DNA from: Candidatus Chlorobium antarcticum
GTDB lineage: Bacteria > Bacteroidota > Chlorobiia > Chlorobiales > Chlorobiaceae
Direction: 5' to 3'
Length of the DNA stretch: 64,000 bases
NCBI GenBank assembly: GCA_030765725.1
Contig: JAVCDF010000002.1
Location: forward strand, 124,001 to 188,000
Below are positions 47,569-60,495 of this stretch, piece by piece. The position numbers and the translations under genes are program-made. Under the pieces are notes generated by a model. The model made no database searches and was not told the origin of the DNA. It was given only the letters and a program-made list of their open reading frames with translations. How positions within the stretch are numbered: position 1 is the stretch's first letter; every line of letters begins with the position of its first letter.

Positions 47569-49146
47569 TTAAGGGCGGAATTTTCGGTAGTCGATACCGA
47601 ATTTTTTGACACGAAGTCCCATGATGCGTTCCGACAGGCCAAGTTCTGCAGCAGCGCGCGACATGTTGCCCCGCGTGCGTTTGAGGGCTTCGATGATCAT
47701 CTCGTTTTCAATCGACTCGAGTTTCTGTTGGAGCGAACCGGTGTAAGGCGTGCCGCTTGATTCCGCCGTCTGCAGGCTGGGTGGCAGATGGTAGCCGTGG
47801 ATGACATTGTCTTCGCTGAGAATGACGGCGCGCTCCATGCAGTTTTCAAGTTCACGCACATTCCCCGGCCAGTGGTAGCGCATCAGCATGTCTATGGAGG
47901 TGGTCGATATCCGACGGATTCCTTTCTGGTTCTGCTGGTTGTATTTTTCCACAAAATTATCGGCAAGCAGCAGGATGTCGGTTTTGCGTTCGCGGAGCGG
48001 GGGGACGGTAATGGGGAAGATGTTCAGCCGGTAGTAAAGATCTTCACGGAACAGGCCGTCAAGAATAAGGGATTCAAGGCTGCGGTTGGTGGCGGCAATG
48101 ATGCGGACATCGACCTTGATGGTTTTGGAGCCGCCTACTCGCTCAAACTCTTTTTCCTGAAGGATTCTGAGTAGCTTGGCCTGAACGGTAAGGCTGAGTT
48201 CGCCGATTTCATCAAGAAAGATTGTGCCGCCGGCCGCCAGTTCGAATCGCCCTTGGCGGGTTGCAACTGCCCCGGTGAATGAGCCTTTTTCATGACCGAA
48301 CAGCTCACTCTCAACAATGCTTTCGGGGAGTGCCGCGCAGTTGAATTTGATGAAGGGTTTGTCGGCCCGCCGGCTTTTGAAGTGGATGGCGCTTGCCACC
48401 AGTTCCTTGCCGACGCCGCTTTCACCAAGAACTAGAGCCGTTGCGCTCGTTCCGGCAATTTTGTCAATCAGTTTGAAGAGGCTGATCATCGGCTTGGTGT
48501 TGCCGATGATGTTTTTCGGCCGTTGCTCATCAGGAATGCTCTCTTCGTCGTCTGCTTCTGCGTTGATTACCGGCGGCGGCGGTGGAAGCTGCCCTCCCCG
48601 GTCGATTTCATGGGCGAGCTGTTTGAGGCGAACGGCCTGGGAAATCATTGCGGCAATAATGGAGAGCTGGTCCACATGGTGCTGCAGGGCGTCGCTCACT
48701 TCCTCCGGGCCGTCCAGCCGCCGGTCGGCGCTGATGGTGCCAATGATTTCCGAGCCTGCCCGGATGGGGATGCAGATGAAGCAGAGCCCCTCTTTGGTTT
48801 CGCTCTTCCTGGAGCGGGTCCGGTTGAGAAAGAGCGGCTCGTCATTGATGTTGGGTACAATAACGCTCCTCCCTGTTTTGACTACCTTTCCGACAATCCC
48901 TTCGCCGATACGGTACCGTCCGCGTTCTTTTTCCTCTTCTGATAGGCCGAATGATTCCTTGATGACAATCTCTCCGGTATCGCGGTTCAGAATGGTGATC
49001 ATACCGCGCAGCATGTCCATATGTTCCGACATAATAAAGAGGACAAGGGTTAGTACTTTGCTGATGTTGTTTTCTGCGGTGACGGTTCTGCTCACTTCCG
49101 CGAGTAGGCTGATGCTCCTGTTGGCCTGTTCCTGTGGTATAAGCAT
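47569..49146 (-). CDS. nifA: NifA-type sigma-54 activator
   Basis: The 525-residue protein has a GAF domain near residues 15-170, a proline-rich linker near 188-192, an AAA+ domain with Walker A GESGVGKE at 241-248 and the sigma-54 contact GSFTGA, and a helix-turn-helix near 485-515 ([19 protein letters not shown]). It would drive nifH transcription. The recognition helix is closer, by memory, to VnfA/AnfA proteins than to classical NifA. It lies 19 bp after nifV on the same strand, so the two are probably one transcript. No cysteine pair for oxygen sensing is seen in the linker. Confidence 0.9.
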   Translation of the reverse strand: MLIPQEQANRSISLLAEVSRTVTAENNISKVLTLVLFIMSEHMDMLRGMITILNRDTGEIVIKESFGLSEEEKERGRYRIGEGIVGKVVKTGRSVIVPNINDEPLFLNRTRSRKSETKEGLCFICIPIRAGSEIIGTISADRRLDGPEEVSDALQHHVDQLSIIAAMISQAVRLKQLAHEIDRGGQLPPPPPVINAEADDEESIPDEQRPKNIIGNTKPMISLFKLIDKIAGTSATALVLGESGVGKELVASAIHFKSRRADKPFIKFNCAALPESIVESELFGHEKGSFTGAVATRQGRFELAAGGTIFLDEIGELSLTVQAKLLRILQEKEFERVGGSKTIKVDVRIIAATNRSLESLILDGLFREDLYYRLNIFPITVPPLRERKTDILLLADNFVEKYNQQNQKGIRRISTTSIDMLMRYHWPGNVRELENCMERAVILSEDNVIHGYHLPPSLQTAESSGTPYTGSLQQKLESIENEMIIEALKRTRGNMSRAAAELGLSERIMGLRVKKFGIDYRKFRP

Positions 49147-49165
49147 GGCGGTTCCTTTTTTTCAG

Positions 49166-50326
49166 TCAGCTCAGTGGCTGAAGGCGACTGTAGAGGGTTT
49201 CGAGTTCGTCGGGGGTGAGGGCCCGTTTTTTTTCGCCTGCGGCTTTTCTCACTTCCATCAGCAGCTGCAGGGCTTCCGGGCGGCTCAGCTCAATGCCCTT
49301 TTTTAAGAAATAGTCCTGAAGGGAGGCGCTGCCAGAGTGTTTGCCTATGATCAGCGCATGCTCAGATCCCCCCGCAAGGGCGGGCAGAAAAGGCTGGTAG
49401 GAAAGCGGGTCTTTCAGGAGGGCTGCGCAGTGAATGCCCGATTCATGCTGGAATACCGCTTCGCCGACCACCGCTTTCTGCGGTTGTATGGCTCTTCCGG
49501 AGGCCTTGCTGACAGCGAGGGAAAGCTGGGTGAGGGTGGTGGTGTCGATGCCGGTTTCATAGGTGCCAGAAAGCTTGAGGGCAATGGCAAGCTCCTCAAG
49601 GGCGGCATTGCCGGCCCGCTCCCCAAGGCCGGTGACTGAGACGCTGACGGCGTCGCATCCGGAAGCAATGGCGGTGAAGGCGTTGGCTGTGGCCATACCA
49701 AGGTCGTCATGGGCATGAAATTCAAGAAACGGCCCTCCGGTGGGGAGCAGCTCCTTGAAGAGTTCCGTGAGCATCGGAGGGTTGGCTATGCCAACCGTGT
49801 CGGCAATGCGCACCCGTTCAGCTCCGCATGCATCGGCATCTGCAATGAACTGGCGAAGGGATGGAGTACCGGCTCTTGTTGCATCCTGTGCCCCAACGCT
49901 GACAAACCGGAAATAGTGCCGTGCCCTGCCCACCAGTTCTATCATCTGATCCTGAACCCAGCGGTAATCCTTCCCCATCAGCTGCAGATAGAGGGGTGAA
50001 AGAGGGAAGCTGATATGCACCCCTTCCGTTCCGCTGCGCAGGACCGCTTCAATATCCTCCCATTTCGCCCGTGCCCATCCGGTGAGGGCAAGGGGGAGGT
50101 GCAGTGCGGCAATGCTGCGGATGGTGCTCTCTTCTTCGGGGCTGATGGCTGGATAGCCGATTTCAAGCTCATCGACGCCGCATTCGGCCAGCAGCACGGC
50201 AAGCTCAATTTTTTCAGCAGTGCTGAACACCACGCTAGGAGCCTGTTCGCCGTCCCTGAGGGTAGTATCGATAATCCATGGCCTTCTTGCTGAGGTTTTT
50301 CCTGAGCGCTCTGCTGTAACGGGCAT
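49166..50326 (-). CDS. nifV: homocitrate synthase
   Basis: The 386-residue enzyme condenses acetyl-CoA and 2-oxoglutarate to homocitrate, the organic part of FeMo-co. The motifs of the DRE-TIM family are present: IIDTTLRDGEQAPSVVF near residue 18, metal ligands in LEFHAHDDLGMATANAF, and AVVGEAVFQHESGIHCAALL. Isopropylmalate synthase is longer with a regulatory domain, which is absent here. The first gene of a nifV-nifA unit, it is divergent from ackA. Confidence 0.93.
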   Translation of the reverse strand: MPVTAERSGKTSARRPWIIDTTLRDGEQAPSVVFSTAEKIELAVLLAECGVDELEIGYPAISPEEESTIRSIAALHLPLALTGWARAKWEDIEAVLRSGTEGVHISFPLSPLYLQLMGKDYRWVQDQMIELVGRARHYFRFVSVGAQDATRAGTPSLRQFIADADACGAERVRIADTVGIANPPMLTELFKELLPTGGPFLEFHAHDDLGMATANAFTAIASGCDAVSVSVTGLGERAGNAALEELAIALKLSGTYETGIDTTTLTQLSLAVSKASGRAIQPQKAVVGEAVFQHESGIHCAALLKDPLSYQPFLPALAGGSEHALIIGKHSGSASLQDYFLKKGIELSRPEALQLLMEVRKAAGEKKRALTPDELETLYSRLQPLS

Positions 50327-50572
50327 AGTGGCTTTTGGTTCTGTTAACTCTTTAGCTAATTTTACCTTAATAAATAAGGATTATATAGAAGTATATAAAA
50401 AATATTCAGACAATTATGTGTTTTTTTTGTTTCTCTTTGCGGTGATGTGCCGCAGGGGGAAATGTTTTCGCTGCCGTAACCTGTGCGTGGCTTCGTGGTT
50501 ATGCGGTTTAAGGAAATCTTTCCGTAGCTTCCTTTTTATAAGGTCATTGTCTTCCCGAAAATCAGTGTGCCA

Positions 50573-51751
50573 ATGAAAAAAATCCTTGTTTTCAACGCAG
50601 GTTCCTCAAGCATAAAGTTTTCCCTGTATGAAGCAGGTGGTGGAGAACGGTTGCTCTATCTCGGCGAACTGAGTAGCATCGGTTCCGGGGAAGGGATGTT
50701 CAGTGTCCGCGATGGGGGGGGGAGGTCTTTGGTCGGGAAGAGGACGGAGGTCAAAGATCATGCCGCCGCATTCCGTCATGTTTTTTCCTGGATCACTTCG
50801 CATGCGCTGGTGCAACCCGACATCATTGGCCACCGCATGGTGCATGGAGGACCGCTTCATACTGCGCCCGCACTGCTTACCCCGGAGCTTATTCACGATA
50901 TTCACCGTCTGGTTCCTTATGCCCCTGAACATATCCCGCCTTCCCTTAGGGGGGTGGAGCTTGCCGCCGAACGGTTTCCAGGTGTGGCGCAGGCGGTTTG
51001 TTTCGATACGGCATTCCACCGTTCGATGCCTGAGGTGGCGCGGGTTTATGCGCTTCCTTCCGAGGTCAGGCGGAAGGGGGTGCAGCGCTACGGTTTCCAC
51101 GGCCTCTCCTACCAGTATATTCTCGGTGAACTTGTCCGCATCAAGGAGCCTTCGGCAGAGAGGGGGCGAATCATTCTCGCCCATCTTGGTCACGGAGCCA
51201 GCATGGCTGCATTGCGGGACGGGAAAAGCGTGGATACGACCATGGGTTTTTCTCCTGCAGGAGGGCTGGTGATGAGCACCAGGACAGGTGACATTGATCC
51301 CGGGGTCCTCCTTTTTCTGATAGATGAGATGGGTATGTCTCCTGGGGAGGTCAAGGAGATGGTGAACCGTCGTTCAGGGCTTCTTGGGGTTTCGGGGAGC
51401 AGTGACGACATGCGCGACCTGCTTGCTGCAGAGTTTTCAGATCCTGCTGCCCGACTGGCGGTGGAACTGTTCTGCTACCAGGCAGCAAAGCAGGTCGGTG
51501 CGCTTGCCGCCGTGCTTGGGGGGTTGGATCTGCTTGTGTTTACTGGCGGCATAGGGGAGCATTCGCCTGACATCAGACGAAGGATATGCAGCGGGCTCGG
51601 GTTTCTGGGCATTGCTCTTGATGAAGGGTGTAATGGACGGAACGAAGCGGTAATATCCGGTTGTTCGGCTTCTGTCCGGGTGATGGTGATGAAGACAGAC
51701 GAGGAGCTGATGCTGGCGCGGGAGTCATTGAAACTTATTGAATCCATCTAA
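50573..51751 (+). CDS. ackA: acetate kinase
   Basis: The 392-residue protein makes ATP and acetate from acetyl phosphate. Motifs include [18 protein letters not shown], the middle [15 protein letters not shown] with the catalytic histidine, [43 protein letters not shown] and [15 protein letters not shown] chose the ATG at 50573; a GTG two codons earlier is also possible. With phosphoketolase 26 bp downstream it forms a short route from sugar phosphates to acetate. Confidence 0.95.
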   Translation: MKKILVFNAGSSSIKFSLYEAGGGERLLYLGELSSIGSGEGMFSVRDGGGRSLVGKRTEVKDHAAAFRHVFSWITSHALVQPDIIGHRMVHGGPLHTAPALLTPELIHDIHRLVPYAPEHIPPSLRGVELAAERFPGVAQAVCFDTAFHRSMPEVARVYALPSEVRRKGVQRYGFHGLSYQYILGELVRIKEPSAERGRIILAHLGHGASMAALRDGKSVDTTMGFSPAGGLVMSTRTGDIDPGVLLFLIDEMGMSPGEVKEMVNRRSGLLGVSGSSDDMRDLLAAEFSDPAARLAVELFCYQAAKQVGALAAVLGGLDLLVFTGGIGEHSPDIRRRICSGLGFLGIALDEGCNGRNEAVISGCSASVRVMVMKTDEELMLARESLKLIESI

Positions 51752-51777
51752 TTTGCAACTTAAGGGAGGATATACCG

Positions 51778-54183
51778 ATGAACGAGCATGATGCACCAAG
51801 GAAGGACGAAGATGTGTCGGGACCGCTGACTGCTGCCGGGATTGCTTCGATCAATACTTACTGGAGGGCTGCAAACTATCTTTCCGTCGGTCAGATCTAC
51901 CTGCTTGACAACCCTCTTCTCAGTGAACCGCTGAAGCCGGAGCATGTGAAGCCGCGTCTGCTGGGCCACTGGGGTACGACGCCGGGACAGAATTTCATCT
52001 ATGTGCATCTCAACCGTGCCATCCGCATGCGGGACATCGACATGATCTATATTTCAGGTCCGGGCCATGGGGGTCCTGCTGTGGTTGCCAATGTCTGGCT
52101 GGAGGGGACCTACAGCGAGTATTATCCCGCGATATCTGAAGACGAGGGAGGCATGAAACGCCTGTTCCGGCAGTTTTCTTTTCCCGGGGGCATTCCGAGC
52201 CATGTGGCGCCCGAAACCCCGGGATCAATCAATGAGGGAGGGGAGCTTGGTTACTCGCTATCGCATGCCTATGGCGCGGCATTCGACAATCCGGACCTTG
52301 TTGTTGCCTGTGTCATCGGCGATGGTGAGGCTGAAACAGGTCCTCTTGCCACATCCTGGCATTCAAACAAGTTTCTTAATCCCCTCCGCGATGGTGCAGT
52401 ACTGCCTATCCTCCATCTGAACGGGTACAAAATTGCTAATCCGGCCGTGCTTGCCCGCATTCCCCATGAAGAGCTTGAATGCCTCATGAGCGGATATGGA
52501 TACAAACCCTTGTTCGTTGAGGGTTCGGATCCAGAGGTGATGCATCAGAAAATGGCCACTGCCATTGACACCTGCCTTGATGAAATTGCAGAGATCCAGC
52601 GTTCGGCCCGCAGTTGCGAGGTTTCAGAACGTCCGCTCTGGCCGATGATCGTTCTCCGTTCGCCGAAGGGGTGGACCGGCCCGAAGGAGGTCGACGGCAA
52701 AAAGGTCGAGGATTTCTGGCGGGCGCACCAAGTCCCATTTGCGGAGGTGCGGACGAATCCGGCACACCTTAAGCTGCTTGAGGACTGGATGCGGAGTTAT
52801 AGGCCTGAACAGCTTTTTACCCCTTCAGGGGGGCTGCGTCCCGAGCTGAAGGAACTGGCGCCGAAGGGAAAGCGCCGGATGGGAGACAATCCCCATGCCA
52901 ATGGTGGCCTGCTCCTCAAAGAGCTGCTACTGCCTGATTTCCGCGATTATGCCGTTTCCGTTCCTGTTCCCGGATCAGTTGAGGCAGAAGCGACAAGGGT
53001 GGTCGGAGCGTTTCTCCGTGATGTGATGCGGCGGAATCTTAAAGATGCAAATTTTCGGGTTTTCGGGCCCGACGAGACGGCATCAAACCGGCTCGGGTCG
53101 CTTTTCGAGGTTACCGACAGGACCTGGATGGACGGCATCATGCCGTATGACGATCATCTCGCTCCCGACGGCCGAGTCATGGAGATCCTCTCTGAGCACA
53201 CCTGTCAGGGTTGGCTCGAAGGCTACCTCCTTACCGGCAGGCATGGCTTCTTCTCCTGTTACGAGGCTTTCATCCACATCATCGATTCGATGTTCAACCA
53301 GCATGCCAAGTGGCTGAAGGTGTGCAAGCATGACATTCCATGGCGCCGTCCGATAGCCTCTCTGAACTACCTTCTCACTTCGCATGTCTGGCGGCAGGAC
53401 CACAACGGCTTTTCGCATCAGGATCCTGGTTTCATCGATCATGTGGTCAACAAGAAGGCCGATGTGATCCGCGTCTATCTTCCGCCTGACGCAAATACTC
53501 TGCTGTCGGTTACCGACCACTGCCTTCGTTCCCGTGATTACATCAATGTGATCGTTGCCGGCAAGCAGCCGGCATGGCAGTGGCTCGATATGGAGTCGGC
53601 TGTTCGCCACTGCACTACCGGCATCGGAATATGGGAATGGGCGTCGAACGACACCGAAGACGGCGATCCTGATGTGGTCATGGCCTGTGCAGGCGATGTA
53701 CCGACCATCGAAACCCTTGCCGCAGTTGATATCATGCGCGAGAAGATTCCTGATCTTAAGATCAGGGTGGTCAATGTTGTCGACCTCATGACCCTGCAGC
53801 CACCTGAAGAGCATCCGCACGGCCTCAGGGGCCGGGACTTCGACGAAATTTTCACGGTTGACCGCCCAGTCATTTTCGCCTATCACGGCTATCCCTGGTT
53901 GATCCACCGCTTGACCTACCGGCGTACCAATCACCACAATATCCATGTGCGCGGTTACAAGGAAGAGGGGACAACGAGCACCCCGTTCGACATGGTGGTG
54001 CGCAACGACCTCGACCGGTTCCATCTGGTGGCCGATGTGGTGGAACGGGTGCCGCGCCTCCGCCAGAAGGCGGCCTATGTGAAGCAGCATGTGCGCGACA
54101 TGCTGATAGCCCATAAAGAGTACATCCGCGCCTACGGTGAGGACATGCCCGAAATCCGGGACTGGCAGTGGAAGCGTTCCTGA
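51778..54183 (+). CDS. xfp: xylulose-5-phosphate/fructose-6-phosphate phosphoketolase
   Basis: The 801-residue thiamine diphosphate enzyme splits xylulose 5-phosphate or fructose 6-phosphate into acetyl phosphate and a shorter sugar phosphate. Conserved stretches are [44 protein letters not shown], the cofactor motif [22 protein letters not shown] and [29 protein letters not shown] ribosome site GGGAGG precedes the start. The acetyl phosphate would feed acetate kinase. In this autotroph it may shunt glycogen sugars in the dark. Confidence 0.96.
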   Translation: MNEHDAPRKDEDVSGPLTAAGIASINTYWRAANYLSVGQIYLLDNPLLSEPLKPEHVKPRLLGHWGTTPGQNFIYVHLNRAIRMRDIDMIYISGPGHGGPAVVANVWLEGTYSEYYPAISEDEGGMKRLFRQFSFPGGIPSHVAPETPGSINEGGELGYSLSHAYGAAFDNPDLVVACVIGDGEAETGPLATSWHSNKFLNPLRDGAVLPILHLNGYKIANPAVLARIPHEELECLMSGYGYKPLFVEGSDPEVMHQKMATAIDTCLDEIAEIQRSARSCEVSERPLWPMIVLRSPKGWTGPKEVDGKKVEDFWRAHQVPFAEVRTNPAHLKLLEDWMRSYRPEQLFTPSGGLRPELKELAPKGKRRMGDNPHANGGLLLKELLLPDFRDYAVSVPVPGSVEAEATRVVGAFLRDVMRRNLKDANFRVFGPDETASNRLGSLFEVTDRTWMDGIMPYDDHLAPDGRVMEILSEHTCQGWLEGYLLTGRHGFFSCYEAFIHIIDSMFNQHAKWLKVCKHDIPWRRPIASLNYLLTSHVWRQDHNGFSHQDPGFIDHVVNKKADVIRVYLPPDANTLLSVTDHCLRSRDYINVIVAGKQPAWQWLDMESAVRHCTTGIGIWEWASNDTEDGDPDVVMACAGDVPTIETLAAVDIMREKIPDLKIRVVNVVDLMTLQPPEEHPHGLRGRDFDEIFTVDRPVIFAYHGYPWLIHRLTYRRTNHHNIHVRGYKEEGTTSTPFDMVVRNDLDRFHLVADVVERVPRLRQKAAYVKQHVRDMLIAHKEYIRAYGEDMPEIRDWQWKRS

Positions 54184-54202
54184 AATCCTCAAGTGAGTGC
54201 AC

Positions 54203-54533
54203 ATGAAGCACGGAAGAACAAAGCAGGCGACATACACAGCCCGAAAGCGCCCGATGAAAAAGGCTATGAAGGATATGGCCGGGACCGTCGGCAAGGCTTT
54301 CGGCACAATGTTTCATACGGGGGAGGGGGCAGAAACCAGGGCGTCCGGTCATCACCATGTTCAGTTATGATGCGGTCTCCGTAGAGCGCCGTACCCTCAA
54401 GATTCTTGAAGAGTGTCGCCCATTTATGGTAGGGGAGCAGGTGCTCTGGCTCAACATCGACGGCCTCCATAAACTGCGGCTTCTTGAAGATGTGGGCGAC
54501 ATGTTCATACAATTAGGCAATCATAGATCGTAA
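54203..54533 (+). pseudogene. corA: corA magnesium transporter remnant, frameshifted and truncated
   Basis: The first frame from the ATG at 54203 gives a 55-residue peptide with the CorA N-terminal pattern GTVGKAFGTMFHTGEG, then runs to a stop. In the next frame ITMFSYDAVSVERRTLKILE and CRPFMVGEQVLWLNIDGLHK continue the CorA alignment to LLEDVGDMF, after which IQLGNHRS and a stop follow. One extra base near 54340-54350 explains the shift, and the rest of CorA (about 250 residues with the GMN membrane part) is missing. It is a decayed gene, not a working transporter. Confidence 0.75.
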
Positions 54534-54577
54534 TCTTTGAATATTTTTCTTGAGCATGTAGGTTTGATGGATTGACT

Positions 54578-55132
54578 ATGGCAGAAATAATCAAAAATAG
54601 TAGTGGTATGCTGGATAGGGTGATCTGTGATTTTACCGGGACGGAGTGTCTGCAGTGGTACAGTGTGAGTGACGAGGTGATGGGCGGCGTTTCAGAAAGC
54701 CGTTTTTTTCGTAGTGATGAAGGTGTCGGTGTTTTTCAGGGAGAGCTGTCGACGGCTAACGGCGGCGGGTTTGCATCTGTGCGGACCCTGCTCGAGGAAA
54801 GGGATTTCAGTGGGTTCAGCGGCATTCGCTTTCAGGTGAAGGGAGATGGGCGTCGCTACAGTTTCCGGATTCGTAACGACGATAATTACGATGGTATTGC
54901 CTATCGGAATGACTTTGCTTCCGTTGCGGGTGAGTGGATGGAGATCGATCTGCCGTTTTCAGGCTTCACTGCTTCGTTCAGGGGCCGGATAATCGACAAT
55001 GCAGCCCCTCTCGACCTCTCTTCAATTGTGCAGATAGGTATTATGGTATCAAAGGAAAAGACGGGTGCTTTTTCGCTGGAGATCAGATCAATCAGGGCCT
55101 ACTCGACGCCTCGGGATGCTTTTAGAGCCTGA
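54578..55132 (+). CDS. CIA30-domain protein
   Basis: The protein of about 184 residues is a CIA30 (complex I intermediate-associated) beta-sandwich: VICDFTGTECLQWYSVSDEVMGGVSESRFF, FQGELSTANGGGFASVRTL and GIRFQVKGDGRRYSFRIRNDD. Bacterial members have unknown function and may help assemble complexes or bind sugars. I chose the ATG at 54578, two codons after an alternative TTG. Its end overlaps hisF by 11 bp on the opposite strand. Confidence 0.82.
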   Translation: MAEIIKNSSGMLDRVICDFTGTECLQWYSVSDEVMGGVSESRFFRSDEGVGVFQGELSTANGGGFASVRTLLEERDFSGFSGIRFQVKGDGRRYSFRIRNDDNYDGIAYRNDFASVAGEWMEIDLPFSGFTASFRGRIIDNAAPLDLSSIVQIGIMVSKEKTGAFSLEIRSIRAYSTPRDAFRA

Positions 55133-55877
55133 CGGTTATTCCCCTGTCGCGAAGGTACTGCTTGGCTTCGCGGATGGAGTGTTGGCGGAAATGGAAAATT
55201 GAAGCGGCAAGGGCTGCATCGGCATGGCCTTTCGTGAAGCCGTCGTAGAGGTGTTCAAGGGATCCTGCTCCGCCTGAGGCTATCACAGGAATGTGGACTG
55301 AGGTAGAGATAAGCGCAAGGCTCTCGTTGTCGTATCCTTCCTTCGTTCCGTCGCGGTCCATGCTTGTCAGGAGAATCTCTCCCGCACCGAGTTCCTGTAC
55401 CTTCAGCGCCCATTCCAGCGCTTCATACTGCGTTGGCTGTTTTCCTGAGTGGGTGTGGACGATGTAGCGGCCATCAACTTTCTTGATATCAACTGCTACC
55501 ACAACCGCCTGTGAACCGTACTTTTCGGCAATACGGGAGATGAGTTCGGGTTCCTTTACCGCAGCGGTGTTGACGGAAACCTTGTCGGCACCGTGCAGGA
55601 AAACCGCTTTTGCCCGTTCAACAGAGTTGATGCCACCGCCGACCGTGAGGGGGATGAATACCTCACCTGAAACTTTCAGTACCTCTTCAAGGGTTGTTTT
55701 TCGTGATTCCAGAGAAGCGGAAATATCAAGAAAAACCAGCTCGTCGGCCAGTTCATTGTTGTAAAACCTTGCCTGCTCAAGAATGGAGCCTGCGTCGCGT
55801 AGCCCTTCAAAGTTGATTCCTTTTACAACCCTGCCGTCGCGAACATCGAGACAGGGGATAATTCGTTTTGCCAGCAT
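55122..55877 (-). CDS. hisF: imidazole glycerol phosphate synthase cyclase subunit
   Basis: The 251-residue TIM barrel closes the imidazole ring in histidine synthesis with ammonia from HisH. The catalytic aspartates lie in [18 protein letters not shown] and [42 protein letters not shown] and [12 protein letters not shown] are typical. I chose the ATG at 55877, seven codons inside a longer frame, because it gives the usual MLAKRIIP start. No other his gene is in the window. Confidence 0.95.
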   Translation of the reverse strand: MLAKRIIPCLDVRDGRVVKGINFEGLRDAGSILEQARFYNNELADELVFLDISASLESRKTTLEEVLKVSGEVFIPLTVGGGINSVERAKAVFLHGADKVSVNTAAVKEPELISRIAEKYGSQAVVVAVDIKKVDGRYIVHTHSGKQPTQYEALEWALKVQELGAGEILLTSMDRDGTKEGYDNESLALISTSVHIPVIASGGAGSLEHLYDGFTKGHADAALAASIFHFRQHSIREAKQYLRDRGITVRL

Positions 55878-56027
55878 TGCCTGAAATCCCGTACACACTG
55901 TGTGAATGAAGAAAAGCGATCTGCAGGAAAACCCCGGTGTTTGGGGCCTTCGACAGTAAAAGAAACAATGTAAATATTATATTTGCTGGCACCATAGTCC
56001 AGAAGAAGAAAAAAGAACGAACGAGTC

Positions 56028-56354
56028 ATGAAATTTCCTGTCTGTGAATTTGCTGAGGCTGAAGAGGGATTTTATTCCCAGTGTGCCTCCTGTCCAATTG
56101 CCGCGGGTTCTGCGGGCTGTGCGCTCAGTGAGCTGGAGGATGGCAATTACATTTTTGAAGGGGAAACCCCACATGGCGGCGTTGTTGCTATGTTTTATTT
56201 CCGCGACAATGAGGGTAATCAGGTAGAAAAAAGTGATGCCGAGCATGTGGAAATCCATGAGCTGGACGAGGGTGGCCACCTGATTACGATACTCTACGGC
56301 ATGGTTGACCCTGAGGGAATCATGTACCTCAGGAGATCCCAAGACAACAAGTAA
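56028..56354 (+). CDS. small cysteine-containing protein of unknown function
   Basis: The 108-residue acidic protein has four cysteines near the start, C6, C19, C22 and C31, in FPVCEFAEAEEGFYSQCASC and SAGCALSE. The rest is beta-rich (GNYIFEGETPHGGVVAMFYF, then HLITILYGMVDPEGIMYLRR). The cysteine set could bind iron-sulfur or zinc. I do not recognise a family. It ends 15 bp before the ferredoxin-NADP reductase on the same strand, so a link with electron transfer is suggested by position only. Confidence 0.65.
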   Translation: MKFPVCEFAEAEEGFYSQCASCPIAAGSAGCALSELEDGNYIFEGETPHGGVVAMFYFRDNEGNQVEKSDAEHVEIHELDEGGHLITILYGMVDPEGIMYLRRSQDNK

Positions 56355-58293
<1,939 letters not shown>

Positions 58294-58311
58294 CTCTTGC
58301 AATAAGAAGCT

Positions 58312-59190
58312 ATGAACCAGGAACCCGTTGCAATAGCCCTTGTGCAGACCTCCTGCAGTGAAGACAGTGCACTCAACATTGAAAAAACCGTTGCAAAAAT
58401 ACGGGAAGCCGCTGCGGATGGCGCGAAGATTATCTGCACTCAGGAGCTGTTCGCGAGCACCTATTTCTGCCAGATGGAAGACTATGCCCCCTTCGTCCTT
58501 GCCGAGCCGGTTCCCGGACCTACAACCCTCATGCTGCAGGATCTTGCCCGGGAGCTTGAAGTGGTGATTGTGGCCTCACTGTTTGAAATGCGAGCGCCGG
58601 GCCTGTATCACAATACGGCAGTTGTTGTTGATGCTGACGGCCGGTATCTTGGCCGGTACCGAAAGATGCACATTCCCGATGATCCGGGTTTTTATGAGAA
58701 GTTCTATTTCACTCCAGGTGATCTTGGCTACAGGGTATTCAAAACCCGTTATGCTACCATTGGGGTGCTGATATGCTGGGACCAGTGGTATCCCGAAGCG
58801 GCACGGCTGACAGCGCTCATGGGTGCGGAAATACTCTTCTACCCGACAGCGATAGGGTGGGCATCGTCGGAACAGTCAGACGAGGTGCGCCGTTCACAGC
58901 TTGCGGCATGGAAAACCATTCAGCAGAGCCATGCAATAGCTAACGGCGTGTTTGTGGCTGCAGCCAACAGGGTGGGCCGTGAAGGGGACCTTGAGTTCTG
59001 GGGAAGCAGTTTTGTGGCGGGGCCTTTCGGTACGCTTGAGGTAGAGGCTTGCAGTGAGAAAGAGAGCATTCTCCATGCCAGCTGCGACTTCGGCAGGATA
59101 GGTTATTATCGCAGCCACTGGCCGTTTCTGCGCGACAGAAGGGTAGAGAGCTACGCCGCGCTCCAGAAGCGGTTTATTGATGAAGAGTGA
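58312..59190 (+). CDS. aguB: N-carbamoylputrescine amidase
   Basis: The 292-residue nitrilase-superfamily enzyme has the catalytic triad E45 (CTQELFAS), K118 (YRKMHIPDDPGFYEKFYFTPGD) and C155 (IGVLICWDQWYPEAARL). It would release putrescine from N-carbamoylputrescine. The assignment is supported by agmatine deiminase two genes downstream. The gene follows menA by 18 bp. Confidence 0.9.
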   Translation: MNQEPVAIALVQTSCSEDSALNIEKTVAKIREAAADGAKIICTQELFASTYFCQMEDYAPFVLAEPVPGPTTLMLQDLARELEVVIVASLFEMRAPGLYHNTAVVVDADGRYLGRYRKMHIPDDPGFYEKFYFTPGDLGYRVFKTRYATIGVLICWDQWYPEAARLTALMGAEILFYPTAIGWASSEQSDEVRRSQLAAWKTIQQSHAIANGVFVAAANRVGREGDLEFWGSSFVAGPFGTLEVEACSEKESILHASCDFGRIGYYRSHWPFLRDRRVESYAALQKRFIDEE

Positions 59191-59220
59191 CAGAGATTGA
59201 CAAACTTTTTCCCAACGCGC

Positions 59221-60465
59221 ATGAATATCTTCGGTTCAATTATTGCCGGTACCCTCGTCACCGTGTTTCTCATTACCCTCGTTTCCACGCTTCTCAATCT
59301 TCGGGCGTCTCTTGCCCCACTGCCGACTGAGTTCAGAGATCTTTACACCGATGAGGCCTATGGGAATTCGCAGGCCTATCTTCGCCAGACCAGCAGGCTG
59401 TCGCTCTTCAGCAGCGCGTTTGATCTTATTCTGCTTTTCGTTTTCTGGTTTTTCGGCGGGTTTAACCTGCTCGACCAGCTTTTGAGGGGGTTGGGTTTAC
59501 ACTCAATTATGACGGGGGTTCTCTATATCGGTGCTCTTTTGCTCCTCCAGTCAGTACTCTCGCTTCCGTTTACATTGTATCGGACATTTGTTATAGAGGA
59601 GAAATTCGGGTTCAACCGGACAACCCCCGGTGTGTTTGCGGGCGATCTCCTGAAAACCCTGTTGCTTTCTGTGGCCATAGGCGCCCCTCTGCTCGCTCTT
59701 CTGCTCTGGTTTTTTGAAACAACTGGAAGCATGGCCTGGTTTTTGGCATGGGGAGGAATTACCCTTTTCAGCCTTCTGCTTCAGTATGTGGCTCCGGCAT
59801 GGATTATGCCGCTCTTCAACCGGTTTGTTCCTCTTGAAGATGGAGAGCTTAAAAGTGCCATAACGGCCTATGCCGCCGGAGTAGGCTTTCCTCTGTCGGG
59901 TATTTATGTTATTGACGGCTCAAAACGCTCTTCCAAGGCAAATGCCTTTTTTACCGGATTCGGAAAACGAAAGAGGATCGCCCTCTTTGATACACTGATC
60001 AAAAGTCATTCGGTTGATGAACTGGTTGCCATACTGGCGCATGAAATAGGCCATTACACCAAAAAGCATATTCTGATCGGCATGCTTGTCAGTATTGTGA
60101 ACATGGGTGTGCTCTTTTTTCTGCTTTCGCTCTTCATTGGCAACCACCTGCTCTTTGAGGCATTTTCCATGGAGAACATTTCAGTCTATGGGAGTCTTGT
60201 GTTCTTCATGCTTCTCTATACCCCTGTGGAGTTCATTCTTTCCATTGTCCTGCAGATGCTCTCAAGAAAGCACGAGTATGAGGCCGACCATTTTGCGGTT
60301 ACGACATACACTCACGGTGAAGCGCTCATTACCGCCCTCAGGAACCTTTCGCGCAGCAACCTGACAAACCTTACGCCTCATCCTCTCCATGTGTTCATGA
60401 CCTATTCGCACCCTCCGGTCAGCCTGCGTATTGAGCGGTTGAGAAGCAGTCTTGACTTGAGGTAA
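59221..60465 (+). CDS. M48 family membrane metalloprotease (Ste24-like)
   Basis: The 414-residue membrane protein resembles CAAX prenyl protease 1. It has spans near the N-terminus, a second group around 155-200, and the zinc motif HEIGH at 274-278 in AILAHEIGHYTKKH, with the third ligand in EYEADHFAV near residue 352. DGSKRSSKANAFFTGFGKRKRIALFDTL is typical. In bacteria such proteases cut misfolded or damaged membrane proteins. I chose the ATG at 59221, not an upstream TTG. It sits between the two agmatine genes. Confidence 0.88.
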   Translation: MNIFGSIIAGTLVTVFLITLVSTLLNLRASLAPLPTEFRDLYTDEAYGNSQAYLRQTSRLSLFSSAFDLILLFVFWFFGGFNLLDQLLRGLGLHSIMTGVLYIGALLLLQSVLSLPFTLYRTFVIEEKFGFNRTTPGVFAGDLLKTLLLSVAIGAPLLALLLWFFETTGSMAWFLAWGGITLFSLLLQYVAPAWIMPLFNRFVPLEDGELKSAITAYAAGVGFPLSGIYVIDGSKRSSKANAFFTGFGKRKRIALFDTLIKSHSVDELVAILAHEIGHYTKKHILIGMLVSIVNMGVLFFLLSLFIGNHLLFEAFSMENISVYGSLVFFMLLYTPVEFILSIVLQMLSRKHEYEADHFAVTTYTHGEALITALRNLSRSNLTNLTPHPLHVFMTYSHPPVSLRIERLRSSLDLR

Positions 60466-60495
60466 CGGCTGATTATCCAAATCTCTACCTTTCTT

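Noticed and set aside
48317-49306. Open frame of 329 codons on the plus strand
   Set aside because: It is antisense to the NifA-type activator, whose GAF and AAA+ domains are unmistakable.
53083-54306. Open frame of 407 codons on the minus strand
   Set aside because: It is antisense to the phosphoketolase gene and shows no domain.
54264-54512. Minus-strand frame of 82 codons in the gap after xfp
   Set aside because: The plus strand encodes recognisable CorA sequence here, so the minus-strand frame is its shadow.
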